Part shown: in pieces, positions 36,899-50,692 of the stretch
How positions within the stretch are numbered: the first letter of the stretch is position 1
Layout of the letters: each line of letters opens with the position of its first letter
DNA from: Apostichopus japonicus
Taxonomy: Eukaryota; Echinodermata; Holothuroidea; Aspidochirotida; Stichopodidae
Assembly: GCF_037975245.1 (NCBI RefSeq)
Contig: NC_092569.1
Location: forward strand, 16,939,501 to 17,003,500
DNA: 64,000 nt
Direction of reading: 5' to 3'
Translations under genes and position numbers: made by a program
Notes under the pieces: model-generated
Told to the model about the DNA's origin: nothing
The model's input: only the letters and a program-made list of their open reading frames with translations
The model's database searches: none

Positions 36899-39800
36899 AG
36901 TCGGTCAAGAAAGGGGGATTCGTTACGTCACGTTGCCGAGATATCTATACATTGTACGGGAATTTGCAATTTACATGTTTGTAGATGACTTGTGTGTATT
37001 CAATGTATAGAAGTGTGGGTTGAGTATAACAAGATTATGCTCAATTCTTTTATAAGACACTTAACCATACGTCTTTAAGTGTCACAAAAAGCAGCTCTTA
37101 CGAAATATGGTGTAGAATTTTGTCATTCAGTTGATCCTAGATCAATTGAAAAGTTGAACAATGTAAGGAAACAACAATGAAATTCCATTTTATTTAAACT
37201 TGAGTTGCCACAGTCTATACTATCAGCATGCAAAATTGCTAAATTTACGGTACTCAATTGGTATACAAGCTTTACTAAATTTATTCAAATCATTTCGTGG
37301 AATCAACCTCCTCTACTCTATCCATTTATTGATTTATTGAGTGTTTCCCTACATAACATTTCGGGGACGAAGCTGCGAAGGTGCATTAAGAAGATTTGGA
37401 GTTCTACTACAAAATTTATGATAGATGATCGAAAAAATATCGTTTCCCATTTAACAACGTAAACATGTTCCTTAGATCCTTCCCCATAACGAATGTAAGC
37501 CAAATTTTGTGCTGGTGCCCCATCTAAAATTTGAAAGCGATACAGAGGATAGAGCAAGGGCGCAACCACGCACCCATTTGGTGTTTTCAATCCCCAGAAG
37601 AAACCTGGAGGACCAACCAACCCATCTCTATTGGCACACAGACAATTACAACATATCCTGAAGTATTCCTTTAATAGTAAATATATGCAGTCGAAAACCC
37701 TTCAATACTTTTTTTTGTGCAAAGTTGCAAAATATTGCACCGTGTTGCATCTAAGGATCCTCGATTTTACCAAAAAAATCCCAAAGGAAGGTGACAAACG
37801 TCCCCTTTGAACCACTCTGGACCACCAAAAGTAATATCCTCCCACTACAAAAAATATCCTTGCGCCGCTAGGTTAGAACCTTAATCGCATCATGAAACTT
37901 TAGTTGTCGGACTCTTAGAGTGGTGACAAAATTTGTTTTGTTCTACGGAGAGCCAAACGTTTCATAAATGTCGCAGAAGAAAGTGAAGTGTCCAAGTTAA
38001 TATATATATATGTCCAATTCGATATCAACATGTTACAATTCGATATCAACATGTTACAATTCCATATGAACATGTCGAAACAAAATACAATATGAATTGC
38101 GTCTATCAATATGTCAAATTCAACATCAGCATGTCGAAAACTTGTAACAGCATGACACGTACTAAACTGGTCATGTCAACATTGCTTGCTAGATACAATA
38201 TTGATGTCGTGCTATAATTTTGGAACGTCGGCGCGCGCCAACGTTTCGTTAATGCCCAAAACTGTATATATATGTCGAGATTTATATGAGAATGTCCAAA
38301 ACTTGTGTCAGCATGTTGAGAGAAGGAAATAAAATATTCAAGCCACAGGGATCACGTTGATGACATATTGGTATTTTGTTTCGACATGTTCATATGGAAT
38401 TGTAACATGTTGAATTGGACATATATAGGCTATATATATATATATATTAACTTGGACACTTCACTTTCTTTTTCGACATTTATGGAACGTTTGGCACTCC
38501 GTATTGTTCCCTCACACCATATAACGCTGGCTACCTGCTTTCTTGGATACTATCAATTATATAACCCTTAAACATCATACAACAAGTGTGCTTGCACCTT
38601 GCTAGATTGTGTACAACTGAACCCTATCCGTGTATTGTCCTGTCGCGCTTAGGCTATACATGATCGCATCGATATCACCAAAGCGAAAATTCGCAGCTTC
38701 GACAACACAAAATATGTAGCTAGATACCAACATCTGCATACGTGCATAGTAATATTGCACTATCGTTTATGCTACTTTTATATATGCCAACGCCTGCAAA
38801 CTGGCATACTTACATTGTAAAATATATTTACTTAACAGCCGTGAAATTAACTATGTTTTCCAAAATATATTGCATATTTGAAATTTATAAATTTGTCTCT
38901 CTTCAATCGTGATTTACTCTTACGTTCCTTACATTGTACAGATTATTGTTTTGGAAAAGTTCATAATAAGCGGAAAGAATTACAAGCGTAAACAAATAAA
39001 AACTTCCGAACAATAACAGTGGTATTTTAACTAGTATATGTTGAAGTCTAGACACATCTTTACGGTATCTAGAAAATGTTTCTTCCCGGTGTGCCGTGTA
39101 ATTGCGTTAATTCGTTCAGGCTCTTAGGATATGAAAACCGAATGATAAAATACGCAACGAGGCCAAAAGAAATCGCTAAAATATCTCCGTGATCAATTTG
39201 ATTAAACTATACTCAACCAAAGAGAACGTTATACGCCACCTATCACCATGATTCTTTGATCCATTGAATGCATATTTAAGAGTTTTGTAGTAAATTTTCG
39301 AGCGCTTGTTACTTAATTAACATTTGCAGTACTTTGGTCCTACAATTGGGATAGCCAGATCGCAGTTGAGCATTTAATGTACCCCACCCCCCCCCCTCAC
39401 CACACACACACACACAAATAACTTTACTCTGCAGTGAGTATGCGGAACGCGAAAAAAAAGTAAAACATGTTTCTTCCTGTTAACTGGTAACAAAAATCTT
39501 GAAAATCATCTCTGAATGAGAAAACCGTATTTTCCTCATCCGACGGCACGCTTTTTCCTCCGTACTACAGTCTGTTTGGATGTGTTAAACTAACCCAACA
39601 GAGTAGAGCCAGTACTGCTGAATAAAGTCACTCATTGCAAGATGAAGACGGGCACAAGACATGAAACTACCCACAAACTAAACGTGCAGTTTCATTTGTA
39701 ATTATAACATAACATAATATTAATTGTTTGCATATGCTAGTATGAGAATAAGTATATATTTTAAATTCATATGGTGTATAGCTCCATTGTTTTAGTTGTA

Positions 39801-40770
39801 CCTTACTTTTGATAAATCTGACGAGAAACAAAAAAAAAAATGCAAATAAAATGAAGCATTGACTGAAACATCCAATATATTACAAGTGATGGACAATTAC
39901 TCATCAAAAAATCGCCGACCTAAGGTAGTACACACCACAAATATCGATTTAAATGGGGACTTCACACGAAATACCGTTATGCAACATTTCATTATAATCA
40001 AAGTAATAATATTACATATTTGATGTCATTGATATGACTTTTACGAGACTTATTTAAGACCCCTTTAAGATCACATTCTGGTTCTTGTGATTATTGTCTT
40101 TAAGAGGTGCAATGAACTTGTTTCTTTAGCTAGGCCTTCATTAAAACGCCTACCATTAAAATTCCATATGTGCTTACTTTACATGTATCCAGTGGTGTAA
40201 TTCACAGTTAACTGTTTTCAGTAATATTAAAATTAAAAAAAAAATATACACACAAACACAAATGTTTAAACTACTTGGTAGTATATGTTTATCCTATTTT
40301 CAACCTCCCATGTCTGGAAGAATGTTCGGCATGTCTTTTACTGCCGCGAAACATTTGGAACCAAGAGCCGAATACCTTTCACTAACGCAATACCTTCAAA
40401 CGTTAAAAAAAGAAAGGTGTAAATTGTTAGAATGAAACAATGGACTGTCGTCAACCTACAATATAATATGTCATCCCTGTAGGAGTCTACATCTACAACG
40501 GTCGCGAATCGGTGTCTTACACGTGAGTATGTATTTCCGTGAAATCACGTGCACGCTAGTGAAAGTTCAAAAAACAATCAATAACATTTCAATATCTGAT
40601 TGACGGATACCTGTTGATCCATCTCGACGAACACCATCAGCTTATTGTATTAGAAAACTTTAAATAAACTATATAAAATGCGATATAGAATGAGCTTACA
40701 GTAAACTTGTCAATTTATCAGAAAGAAACATCAAGTCATCCGTCGTTTCTCGAAGCAAAAATCAGTTCAG
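36899..40770. other. Head-to-head spacer of unit 2; no gene seen
   Basis: It aligns with unit 1 up to about 39074 and then jumps to the equivalent of 20106. It holds the foldback element at 37944-38503 and a poly-C/CA tract near 39385. Open frames are not conserved. Confidence 0.65.
37944..38503. mobile_element. Foldback/MITE-like element with long terminal inverted repeats
   Basis: The ends are TACGGAG...CTCCGTA. Inverted repeats of about 120-150 bases extend inwards (GCCAAACGTTTCATAAATG on the left; its near-perfect complement on the right). The element is flanked by TTGTTC at 37938-37943 and 38504-38509, a candidate 6-bp target duplication. Unit 1 has the empty site near 15270. No transposase is encoded and the superfamily is not assigned. 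Confidence 0.85.
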
Positions 40771-40778
40771 TATAATTT
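40771..40778 (+). promoter_or_regulatory. Weak TATA-like candidate of G5
   Basis: TATAATTT 70 bases before the start codon, as in G3. Confidence 0.3.
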
Positions 40779-40840
40779 TGGGAACCATTGATACGTTCTA
40801 CCCGAGCTGTCATTCCTGATCTTCTTCGAAAGTCATAAGG

Positions 40841-43800
40841 ATGGAGTTTCTCTTGCTTGTAAGCGCAGTTTTTGCATTTTCGTGTACAACGATTGTCAAC
40901 GTTGCGTCGTCAGATCAAACGGTGAGTTACATAATCTAGAATAGTATTTGATTTTCCATCATATGAAATTTCTACATATATTTTTCAAGATCCAAATAGT
41001 TTGTAATTATTGTATTTACAAGAGAAGGTGTTCTAGATAATGTATAGAAGGAATATGATTATTGGTTGATACGAACGATAACGTTTCACTTTTCAAAAGT
41101 TGTTTTATTCACAATGTTGAAGGCATAGTAAATGATCTTTATATTACAACTCATAGGGCAAAACAGATTGTTACTATCTGAATGTGAATAGCATTAGAGT
41201 AATTGATTTTTTTCCTTTCATTCATTTAATTCAAACAAAAGAAAAATGGAAAATTCTATTATTTACTCTAAAAGTAGTTTGTACCGTTTACACCAATTGC
41301 CATTATTGCTTTTTCTTCACTTTGTGCATTTGTTCGTATGTTAAATGTAACACATTTTGTCCACATATTTTTTTCTTAACAATAAAAGAATATATTGTAT
41401 TCATTAACAGAGTACCGCAAATTAATAAAATTCAACCTAAGATATCGTGAACATATAATTTTACGTAAAGCACACATTGAGATTGACACATTGAAATGTC
41501 AAAAAATGTTCACATGTTTAAAATATATATATTTATACCTAGATTTTCTTAAGTTACCATTACTACTAATATTCCATAGTCGAACAAATGTATTTACTTT
41601 CATTTGTTTACTAAAATGTACCGTTCATATCCCTATTAAACTTAGCAAGAGCAAGGAGGATTTAGATGAAAACATTTTTTGCTATTGTTTCTTGATTCAC
41701 GCAAAGAAAGCTTTATATGGTTGTATAAATTTCATATTAATTTATGTAATGAGTCAAATGATGTATTTATCTCAAAAATAAGACATTGCTTTCATTTGTT
41801 CATTAAAAAAAAAAGCCTCGTGCATTTCCTAGTAGAGTTAGAAACAAATAAGTTCACTTCTTGTCTTATATATAAATAAAGTTATGTTTTCATGGTTTTC
41901 ATCTAAATTATTTTATATAAATTCTCTGATGATTCCAGTAACAACTTTAACGACGTAAACTCAACTTTCGGTTAAAATCACTATAAACAATTTTTTGAAT
42001 AAAATAGTCGGACTAGAAAGAAGTAAAATAATTATAATGACTCTTTACAAATGATAACCAAAATATCATGTTAACTCATCTCCATTATATCGTTAGCAAT
42101 ATGTTGATATACGTTTATTTGCTAGAAATATGTTTCCTATGAACTGGTGTTCACGGCCATCATGAACTCAGCATACAACTGGCTGAATATTGGGTTGATA
42201 AACTTGTTCTATGGTAATATAAGTTGTCGACAAAATAGTTGAAAGAGTAAGCAATTACCAACCTCAGATGTAAACAGTAATCTGGGAAAAAATATTCAGT
42301 TGTAACATTATGTTTATTTCAATCATACCAGAATACTAATTAGCGAGATCGTCATCGAACTGGCTAAATTCAACTTATTGTTACGAATAACATTTACATA
42401 TTTAGTCGTTGGATACATATTATGCATTATGTCATCCACTTTGCTAATTAAAATACAACAACGAAACTTAGAAAAGAGCGACAGTATCAAATTTGTATGG
42501 GGTTTCCTGAAAGCCATTTTCTTTTATTCTTTGATTCTTTCAAAATGTGGGACGTAAAATATACTTTTTGTCTCTGAGGCCTCTCTTGGAAGAGTTAGAG
42601 AGAGTGATAATATTGTTATAAAAGTGCTCAAATAATTGTTAAGAAGATATAAATGAATACCTGGATCAGGGATAAGGCTGATGGGCCGGTAATATAATGG
42701 ATCGGATTTGGAGTTAGTACACTACATTGTTTTCCAAGAGGATTGAGTTGTAAAGTATCTTACTCTGATGAGGTTACGCAATGATAATTAATAGTGCTAA
42801 CAATTTGACGTTACTGACTTTATCTCTCTCTAGATTTTTAGCATACAGACAAATGGATAAGTTCTATAACCATACTAATGGGCACAAAAATATCGTTTTT
42901 AAACATGCTAGTATCCTGAAAAGTTAGGGCGAAATGTGAAATAACAAAATTTACAATGATTATGTCTTTAAAACAGACTACTAGTAGTTACATTCAACAA
43001 GCTCGATCTTGTTAACGTTTAACACCATGGATAAACGTGAACGGTGCTTCTTCGAATTTGTCAATATTCAATAAAGTTACACTTGTAAGATTTCTCTATG
43101 GACATTTTAAGTATATATCACTCAATTGATCAATGTATTCATTTTGTAAGGCTACCACCGGATCAATGTAGTCTTCAAACAAAGGTAACAGAAAGTTATG
43201 TTAGGATGCAAAGAACGAATTTGGTTGCATTGACAATAATGTTCGCACGTTTAATAACGGTCAGGTGTATCTCACGATTTCCACTATGAGAGAACACGTG
43301 CATTGTTTTTTTTCCATATCTACAAGATATCATATATTATTTATTTGCAGAGTAATCATCAGCACAGCCTGCCTTCAACTACAGATGACACTCAAAGTGA
43401 GATATATGTTACTTTTTATAAGTTACTTTATTTATGTTTACAGTACGTTTAATTTTGCTTAGGTGAGAAACACTATTTTTTTTCAGTAATTGAGAGTACA
43501 TGATGCTACAAATTTAATCATCATGTTATATCTCAATATAGCAATGCTCTTGGCAATGCAAAGAGGCAAGAGCAGTTGAAAACGGCAGCTTAGCTAAGTT
43601 TAATATTATAATTAATTTACACATGTGAGAGACATATTAACCAAGTGGCTAAACCTTGATTAACATAAATAATAAAAATAATAAGAAAAACATATCGAAT
43701 TAACGAGAGTCAATAACATGCAAGGCGTTTTTCCTATTAGTCAAACTGTATTTGGACGACGTCCTTGTCAAGAAATTCTTTTCGGTTTAATGTCCAAAAC

Positions 43801-46800
43801 AAGTGGAAATTAAAATGTGCATTTAACGGTATGTTTTTGAGATATTCATTGTGAGGATTATAACTTAATTCAAATATATCCATTTTTTGCAATTATTATT
43901 ATCACCTGCAAAATTAGTGCAGAAATTATGTCGCTTTTCTTACAGGTGGATCGTATTTCTTTTATCAAAGTTCTGAATATCCCAAGGACTGTCGAGATGT
44001 CCTACGTCAGTGTTGTACATCAAGTTCCAGTGGAGTATACCTCATCAAACCAGATGGTTATAAAGAACCATTTGAAGTATTCTGCAACAACGATGTAGAC
44101 ACAGGAGGATGGACGGTACGTCCATGACTATTTCAAACAAATGCTGCCAAGAGTTTGCTTTAAAATAAGTGTCGTGCTGCTATTTTCGGAGATACATAAT
44201 GCATGTCAATTTTTCAAACAATTTGATGATTAATTTATCACTGTAATATATTACAGTTGAAATATTTACTTAGCTATCAATATGTAACTATTGTGTAACT
44301 ATTTGGATTTCATTAGTACATATTTTTTGTAAAAATATTTGGTTTCTCATGAAGATGAAATGAAATGGATTTGTAAAGAGAAGCAAACATAGTTTTATCT
44401 CAGTTACCAAGATGACATAATTGTTGCATTCATATCATAACACTGAACGTGAACAATTATTTTTACAGAGAGTTATGAGTATATAGTTTGACCAAACGAT
44501 GTCAATATTTTACCAATTTCACTAGCTATCAATTGCAACCACCAGAAAAAACAACAAGCAACAGGAATATGTATTAAAACTCGTTTCTTTATGTAGGTCA
44601 TTCAACGACGTGAGGGTGGCTTTGTGAATTTTAACAGGAGTTGGTCACAGTATGAAGATGGATTTGGATTCCTGTCCTCTGAGTTTTGGCTCGGGAATGA
44701 AAGGTTGTCGTATTTGACGAATCAGGAAGTGTATGAACTTCGTGTGGATATTACTCTTTATAATGGGTCAGCCTTGTATGCTATTTACAAAGGTTTCCGT
44801 ATCACTGACGGATGGAGTCAATATATGATATCCAGTATCGGAGTATTGGAAAGCAATTTAGGTAAGTGGTTGAGATGATTGATAAAGTCTTAAATCAAGA
44901 ACTACCGATCGTTTACATTCATCTCCAAGTATTTTACATTCGTTCCCATCAATACAATGCAAACACGTTTCCTTCGTTTGATCATTGTGTACACATTTTT
45001 ATTGCGTTATTTCTAGCCCGGAAATTCTGGTTTTGCCATATATATATATAATATAATATAAGAAATATTACATATTTGTTTCACATCCAGGCTCAGCACT
45101 GTCAACCTGTCCTTCGAATATGATCTACAACACCTGCAGTTGCCAAGCAACGTGCGATGATCCCAATGGAGCGGGTGGATGTAATAATAACTGCCTGGGT
45201 AGTGAAGGTTGTAACTGTCCTACAGGGTTCTTAATGCATGGAAGTGACTGCATCCCTACCAGTGACTGTGGTTGTTTCATAAGAGATGAGAACTTGGTTA
45301 TACCAGTGAGTGCATCATTTTATTTAACTATATATTACTATTGCGACTACTCACGAAAGCAATGACTATTTTTGGTCTAATATATTGTTACTGTTTTGTA
45401 TTTTAGAATGGGGAAACATATGTCAACGATGACTGCACACAGAAGTGTTCGTGCAGCAATAACCGATTAAGCTGTGAAGATGACTACATGTGCAGTGCTA
45501 ATGCCGTATGTGATATTAACGCTGGAGTGAGACATTGTTCTTGTAATGAAGGTTATGGAGGTGACGGACTAAGTTGTGAACCTTTATATGAAGACTGTAA
45601 AGGTCTTTACGACGCCGGCCATACACAAGATGGTGTTTATACAATCCTTCCGTCTGGATGGTCGGGTTCATCATTTAGTGTGTACTGTAAAATGGATAAT
45701 GGTGGAGGATGGACAGTAAGTCTTTTGTTCTTTCTGACTGTTGAAACGTGTTAAGAGGTATTAGTTTTAATTTTAGCAGATGATCTGTCTAATATTTATT
45801 ATCAAAATATACACTTCGCTACAGAAATTACATTTCCGAGTTATTTACAATATTTAAATTTACAAGATACAATTCGAATACATTATTGAAAATACTAAAG
45901 GAACTCTGAATAATAGTAAACTTACTCAGTCCAGAGTAATCTATAAAAGTAAGAGACAAGAACTTTACATACAAGCTTATTCTAATGCGTCCTCTAGAAC
46001 AGCTTATAAACACAAAATGAACTGCTTTGCTGTTTCATACGGTTAAATGTCATGCATTTACTGATATTGCATTATCAAAACTTACAATTTCTTTAAACCC
46101 ATTGATTGCTCGGTAATAAAAGGTTTTCACTTTTTTACACATTTGCTCACACACTTTCAGGTATTTCAACGTCGCACTGATAATTCTACTAGTTTCTATA
46201 AGGACTGGACATCTTACAAGGAAGGATTTGGTGACGGTGAAAACTTCTGGCTAGGTAATGAAAAGCTTCATTACATGACAAATCGGAAAAATTACAAGCT
46301 TCGCTTTGACGTCACTACCTCCGACGGGACACCTAAATATGCTGAATATCCAGAGTTTCAAGTTGAGTCTGAAAGCAACAACTACAGATTGAATAAACTC
46401 GGAGATAGGAGTAGTGGCAATACAGGTTTGTAAATGCTCTTCCTCTTCTCTTAGCCTTTCGGTTTCAAGAGTTTGGTGCGTATTATATTCATATAAAAGC
46501 ACGTGCTGGCTGATCATCTGCAATGTTTATAGTTAATACCCCTTCTGTGCATAACAAATGTAATCAATTTCAATAAACGATATGTAACCATTATGTGTAA
46601 TTCTTACGCTTCAAACATTAAACCCTGGAAGTACAGCTGTTTGAGGAAGAGCTGATATGGGTCAAGGGTCATGAGTTCGACACTGTTCTTTTCGTGTGAG
46701 AGAAAGCAGTGGCACATTGTTTTAATTTTAAACCGAGTTTTAATTTTACTTTCTCTCGATTTTTAACTGGTAATGAATTAATACCAGTTATCCTACACAA

Positions 46801-47954
46801 AAGTTACATTTAACCGGTTCGGGAGCTAAAGTTAGAGTCATCATGTAAAGGACGGGCTGATTATGTTAACACAGTAGCTTTGGAGTCTGCGTTAATTTAA
46901 CATACAACCATGAACATAGCCTGAAGCAATTTAGTTCATCACAATATTAATACAGTTATAAGTGTTTAACATTTGGCAGCTTGATTGATTAAAGTTAAGA
47001 CTCACAAAAGATTCGTTTTTCAATCATCTCGAAGCAGATGGAGATTAAACACTAAACAATTATGCTACATCAGATTCGTTGATAGCAAATTACAATCTTC
47101 ACACAAACTCATGATCGGAAAACGACTACAGCAAACGGCTGACATTTTCACAAGTGAAACATGCTTACACACAAACACACACCCTGCTCGAATCATCAAA
47201 CCGTACAAAACATACATGCATTATGAGATGCACACAAGAAAACTGACCTTACAAACATGATTCAATGGTCATTTGTATAGTATAATTAAGAATCCTATAC
47301 TAGTGTGTCATTCGAATAGTTAGATGTTTCCTGTCCACTATGTTATACCAAAATGGTAAATACTGGAATTATTCATTCAAATTATCACTAAAACTATGCG
47401 TAGTTCTCACAGCCACGTAACTGATACATATAGATCAAACAATACATTCAAATCTGAAGTAATATGCTAATACATAGTATAACATATTTAAATAAGAATA
47501 AGAATACCACTGCGTAAATTGCAGTAATGTCGACTTAAGGTAAACTATAATCTAAACTTATAGCAATTAGAAAACATTGGGATTATTTGTTACTGCACGT
47601 TACCGTAATCAATGTACCAACCGACTTTCCTGTTTTTGTCTTTCAGGTGGTAACTTTGTTAATTACAACAGAGGTAAACAATTCAGTACACATGACCGAG
47701 ACAACGATGCTTGCGGTAACTTCCACTGTGCACAGCTACATAGAAGCGGCTGGTGGCACTCTAATAATCATTGCTCTTATTGTTATAGTTCAAATTATTG
47801 TCATCATTTTCAATACAGCAGCAGCTGTCAATCAATTTGTACCGATGACAACCTCAATGGAGTCTATAACGGTGAACGGGGAACACAGATTTTCACTGAT
47901 TACATCTACAACTGTAACATCGGATCCGTCGAAATGAAAATTCGACCTTCGTGA
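40841..47954 (+). CDS. G5: secreted FBG(partial)-TIL-EGF-FBG protein, 552 residues, 8 exons
   Basis: Exons: 40841-40921, 43351-43396, 43946-44115, 44597-44861, 45091-45305, 45407-45715, 46161-46425, 47647-47954. Splice sites are GT-AG, phases equal those of G2, G3 and G6, and the total is 1659 bases with no internal stop. The domain plan is that of G3: signal peptide, linker, two-exon FBG-A, TIL, TILa/EGF, full FBG-B. Exons and introns 1 to about 6 are almost identical to G3. The last exon (HDRDND, CSYCYSSNYC, RPS at the C-terminus) is closer to G1. FBG-A has an extra cysteine (DVLRQCCTS against DVQRQCSTS in G3). Intron 2 contains a 78-base insertion at 43632-43709. It is probably a recent duplicate, or converted copy, of G3 that is still functional. 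Confidence 0.87.
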
Positions 47955-49245
47955 GACGAGGAAACCTATACGGACCATCGGATTTTACTCACAACAACTG
48001 ATTTCAGAGCCTGAACACGAATTGAAAAGAAGAGTGGACGATCACTATGGAAAATTGGATGCTATGAAAGTCGACGTAGTACATATCACAGTCGTATCAG
48101 AAATATATGAATTATTTAAATCTAGTGAAAAGTTAATTTATTTATACACCGATAAACAGCAGTAGCAACGCATTTCCTTATGTTCGACAATAACGCTCGA
48201 AGAAACAGCGGTGCATATAAAACATGATGAAGCCATCTTAGAACAATTGAAGCATGTTATGATTTCCTCTTTTGTGTCACATATGAATAAATAAAAACAG
48301 ACATGTAATTTTCTTTATATGCGAAATGTTGTCTTAAATAAAAACGTTTAGTAGCAGCAAGTATCTTCTTTTGTTTTTACTAGAATACCGCTGAAATGAT
48401 GCTTTGTTTACGATACTATCGCAAATTCTAACATGGAGTCATTACAATGTATTCCTCAGTACAACAGGTATATTAAATTATTTGGTGGCCAATTGTTTTT
48501 AAAGAACTACTCATGATTTAGATTATCAGACTCAGATATCAAACACTTACGTTGCAACCGTGCCTGTTTTGTATTGACCGTGTGGTCAAACTTAAAAGAG
48601 GGCGCTGTCATATATTTCCTATCTATAGTACCGTTCGTGAAGGTATCGGGAGTTGAGCATCAGTTCTATAGCTAACAAAATTCGGTTCGTAGTTATTGGT
48701 AGAAGGAATCTTTGAAGTATGTATGGTCAAGCTTGCAAATCAAACTACCTGTCTAATCATTTTATCTTGGTGCTTTCTTGTGCACTTCTCTTTTGTTCGG
48801 TTAAACTGCATACGTGTTAACTTGAACTAATCAATCACACAGCGTGTTTTTAGGAAAGGTCACACGGCATCTTTGTATAACTGTCACGTCTTTTAACTGA
48901 TTTTGTTGACTCAAAGATCCTTAAACGTACATATAACGCACAGTATAGGACCGATATGACACTGCCCTCAATGTAAAATTGAAGGGCCCATTGGGGAATC
49001 AAGTTTTTATAATTGAGAAGTGAATTGTTCAGCCATGGTTCCCCTTTAAATACTAAAGTCACCCAAGATAGAGCATGTGCACGAAATACCAAACAACATG
49101 ATTCACCCTCAACCAACGTCCTTTCACAGTGAGACCCTAAACAGGTGATCGACAATTATTATGATAATTGGAGTATCACGAGGCCCTTCGAAAAGGAATA
49201 AATAATATACATGACACTGCCTATACGTTAAGAAACCTTCCAGAC
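47955..49245. other. Tail-to-tail spacer of unit 3, first part; no gene seen
   Basis: It contains the G5 3' UTR, then DNA aligning with 612-1880 of unit 1. No supported gene. Confidence 0.65.
48286..48295 (+). terminator. Candidate polyadenylation signal of G5
   Basis: Two overlapping AATAAA hexamers about 330 bases after the stop. Confidence 0.5.
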
Positions 49246-49674
49246 CAGGGTTTCTGTAACTTTATCCCCTCACAAACCCCATGTGGATATCAGAGTTGTC
49301 CACGAACCCCCAACGCTTCGACACCACCTGAGTCATCATTTTACTATAATGCGCATAAAGATCAAGTTCATAGTGTAATATTGTACTGTCATGCGTACAC
49401 CAACTTCACCAGAGTCTTGCGTGCTGTGTCTGTTTCATAATTCAGTTATTTATCACATGTATGGTACGGTACTTCTATGGCAAAATTTGCGTATGGAACG
49501 CGAAAACAGTTTTTCAATAGGTACGACTTTTGTACATTACTAAATTATATGATATATCAGACTTTATATCAACAAAAAGTACCCGAGTTTTGACTTTCAG
49601 AAACGTCTCACAAAACCCCTAGGATGGACTCACGCACCCCTGGGGGTTCATGCACCCCAGTGAGGGAACCCCTG
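49246..49674. mobile_element. Non-autonomous hAT-like element
   Basis: It begins CAGGGTTTCTGTAAC and ends GAGGGAACCCCTG. The short imperfect inverted ends have the CAGGGGTTC form common in hAT elements. The 8-base flanks TTCCAGAC and ATCTAGAC match at six positions. Unit 1 has the empty site with one ATCTAGAC (near 1878). It codes for no transposase; the 90-codon open frame that spans its left end is not a gene. Confidence 0.75.
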
Positions 49675-50692
49675 ATCTAGACTAATCTACACATTGTTTG
49701 TCTGCAGATAATCTCAAATAGTTCCAACAAACATCACCCAAGTTACGTCCAGTCATGTAGCCAGACCGGACAATAAAAACCAAGGGGGAGGGGGAGTGGG
49801 GTAGAGGTGGCATTTACCACCCCGTAGAGATTACTTGTGAGAACAATGTTGTTTCTACCGGAATAAAAATATATCAACTCTTTTGTTAGTTTCTATTCAT
49901 GTGATACACTGCATGGAAGGAAATACGGGGTAGCTTTCATAAATAAATGCCTTTTAAAAAAATATTTTGAAGCGAAATTAGTAATCAGTACAGTCCCTCA
50001 TTGCGTTATCGATTGGAGATTCTGTACTTAAATCCGTACATTGGTCAGAATTCAAACTTGGAACGCAAATTTGCTGTAATAATTGTTTATGTGGGTGGTT
50101 GGTTGGGAGGAGATGTGAGATGGGGGAGGGAAATGAGATGTAAAATACAATATTTATTATCAACATAGGCCATTGGCTTCTATGTTTTATGTCTGTCGAT
50201 GTACACTTTGAACGTACGAAAAATACATTTAATAAAAAAACGTTTGCAATTGTAGAAATGAATGTCATTCACCATTGGATATGACAAACCGCTTTATAGT
50301 AACCTTAAAAGTTGATTCTTAAATACGCAAAACTAACATGTTTACCATGCATCGTGTGTTGACTATAGACAAGGAAAGTAGTAACGTTAAATATAAGGAC
50401 AATTTGTAAACATGTTCGAAGAAAAATTTGTCATGATCCCGAGGTTAAGAGCATTACAGCTAAGACATATTGTTCACAAATATTTTCATTGGTGACTGAA
50501 GGCTGAGAGTAACTAAGAAACATTGTAGATAAATTTAAGGTATGATTTGTTCTTCTTTATGAACATGTTTTTTTCGTTGGTCTTCAGTTACCGGCTAGGC
50601 TATAAAGCTAGTGTAAGATGCAGTAGGTTAAACTGTATAATTAAAAATAAACCATTTTGGCCTCAATTAGGCTGATTGGCGTTTATTTACAG
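49675..50692. other. Tail-to-tail spacer of unit 3, middle part; no gene seen
   Basis: Aligns with about 1878-2693. G-rich tracts occur near 49785. No supported gene. Confidence 0.6.

Larger units (their letters stand above)
28258..47349. repeat. Segmental duplication unit 2 (shortened copy)
   Basis: Second copy of the unit, 19092 bases. It carries pseudogene G4 and most of G5. Relative to unit 1 it lacks parts of the tail-to-tail spacer, exons 2-4 of the minus-strand gene, parts of that gene's intron 1, and about 4.2 kb of the head-to-head spacer. It contains one small inversion and one foldback element insertion. Confidence 0.85.

Noticed and set aside
36783-37010. 75-codon plus-strand frame upstream of G4
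   Set aside because: The same block in units 1 and 3 is not open in this frame. Its conservation is explained by the promoter region of the minus-strand genes.
49168-49440. 90-codon open frame
   Set aside because: It spans the border and left part of the hAT-like insertion and has no protein similarity that I recognise.
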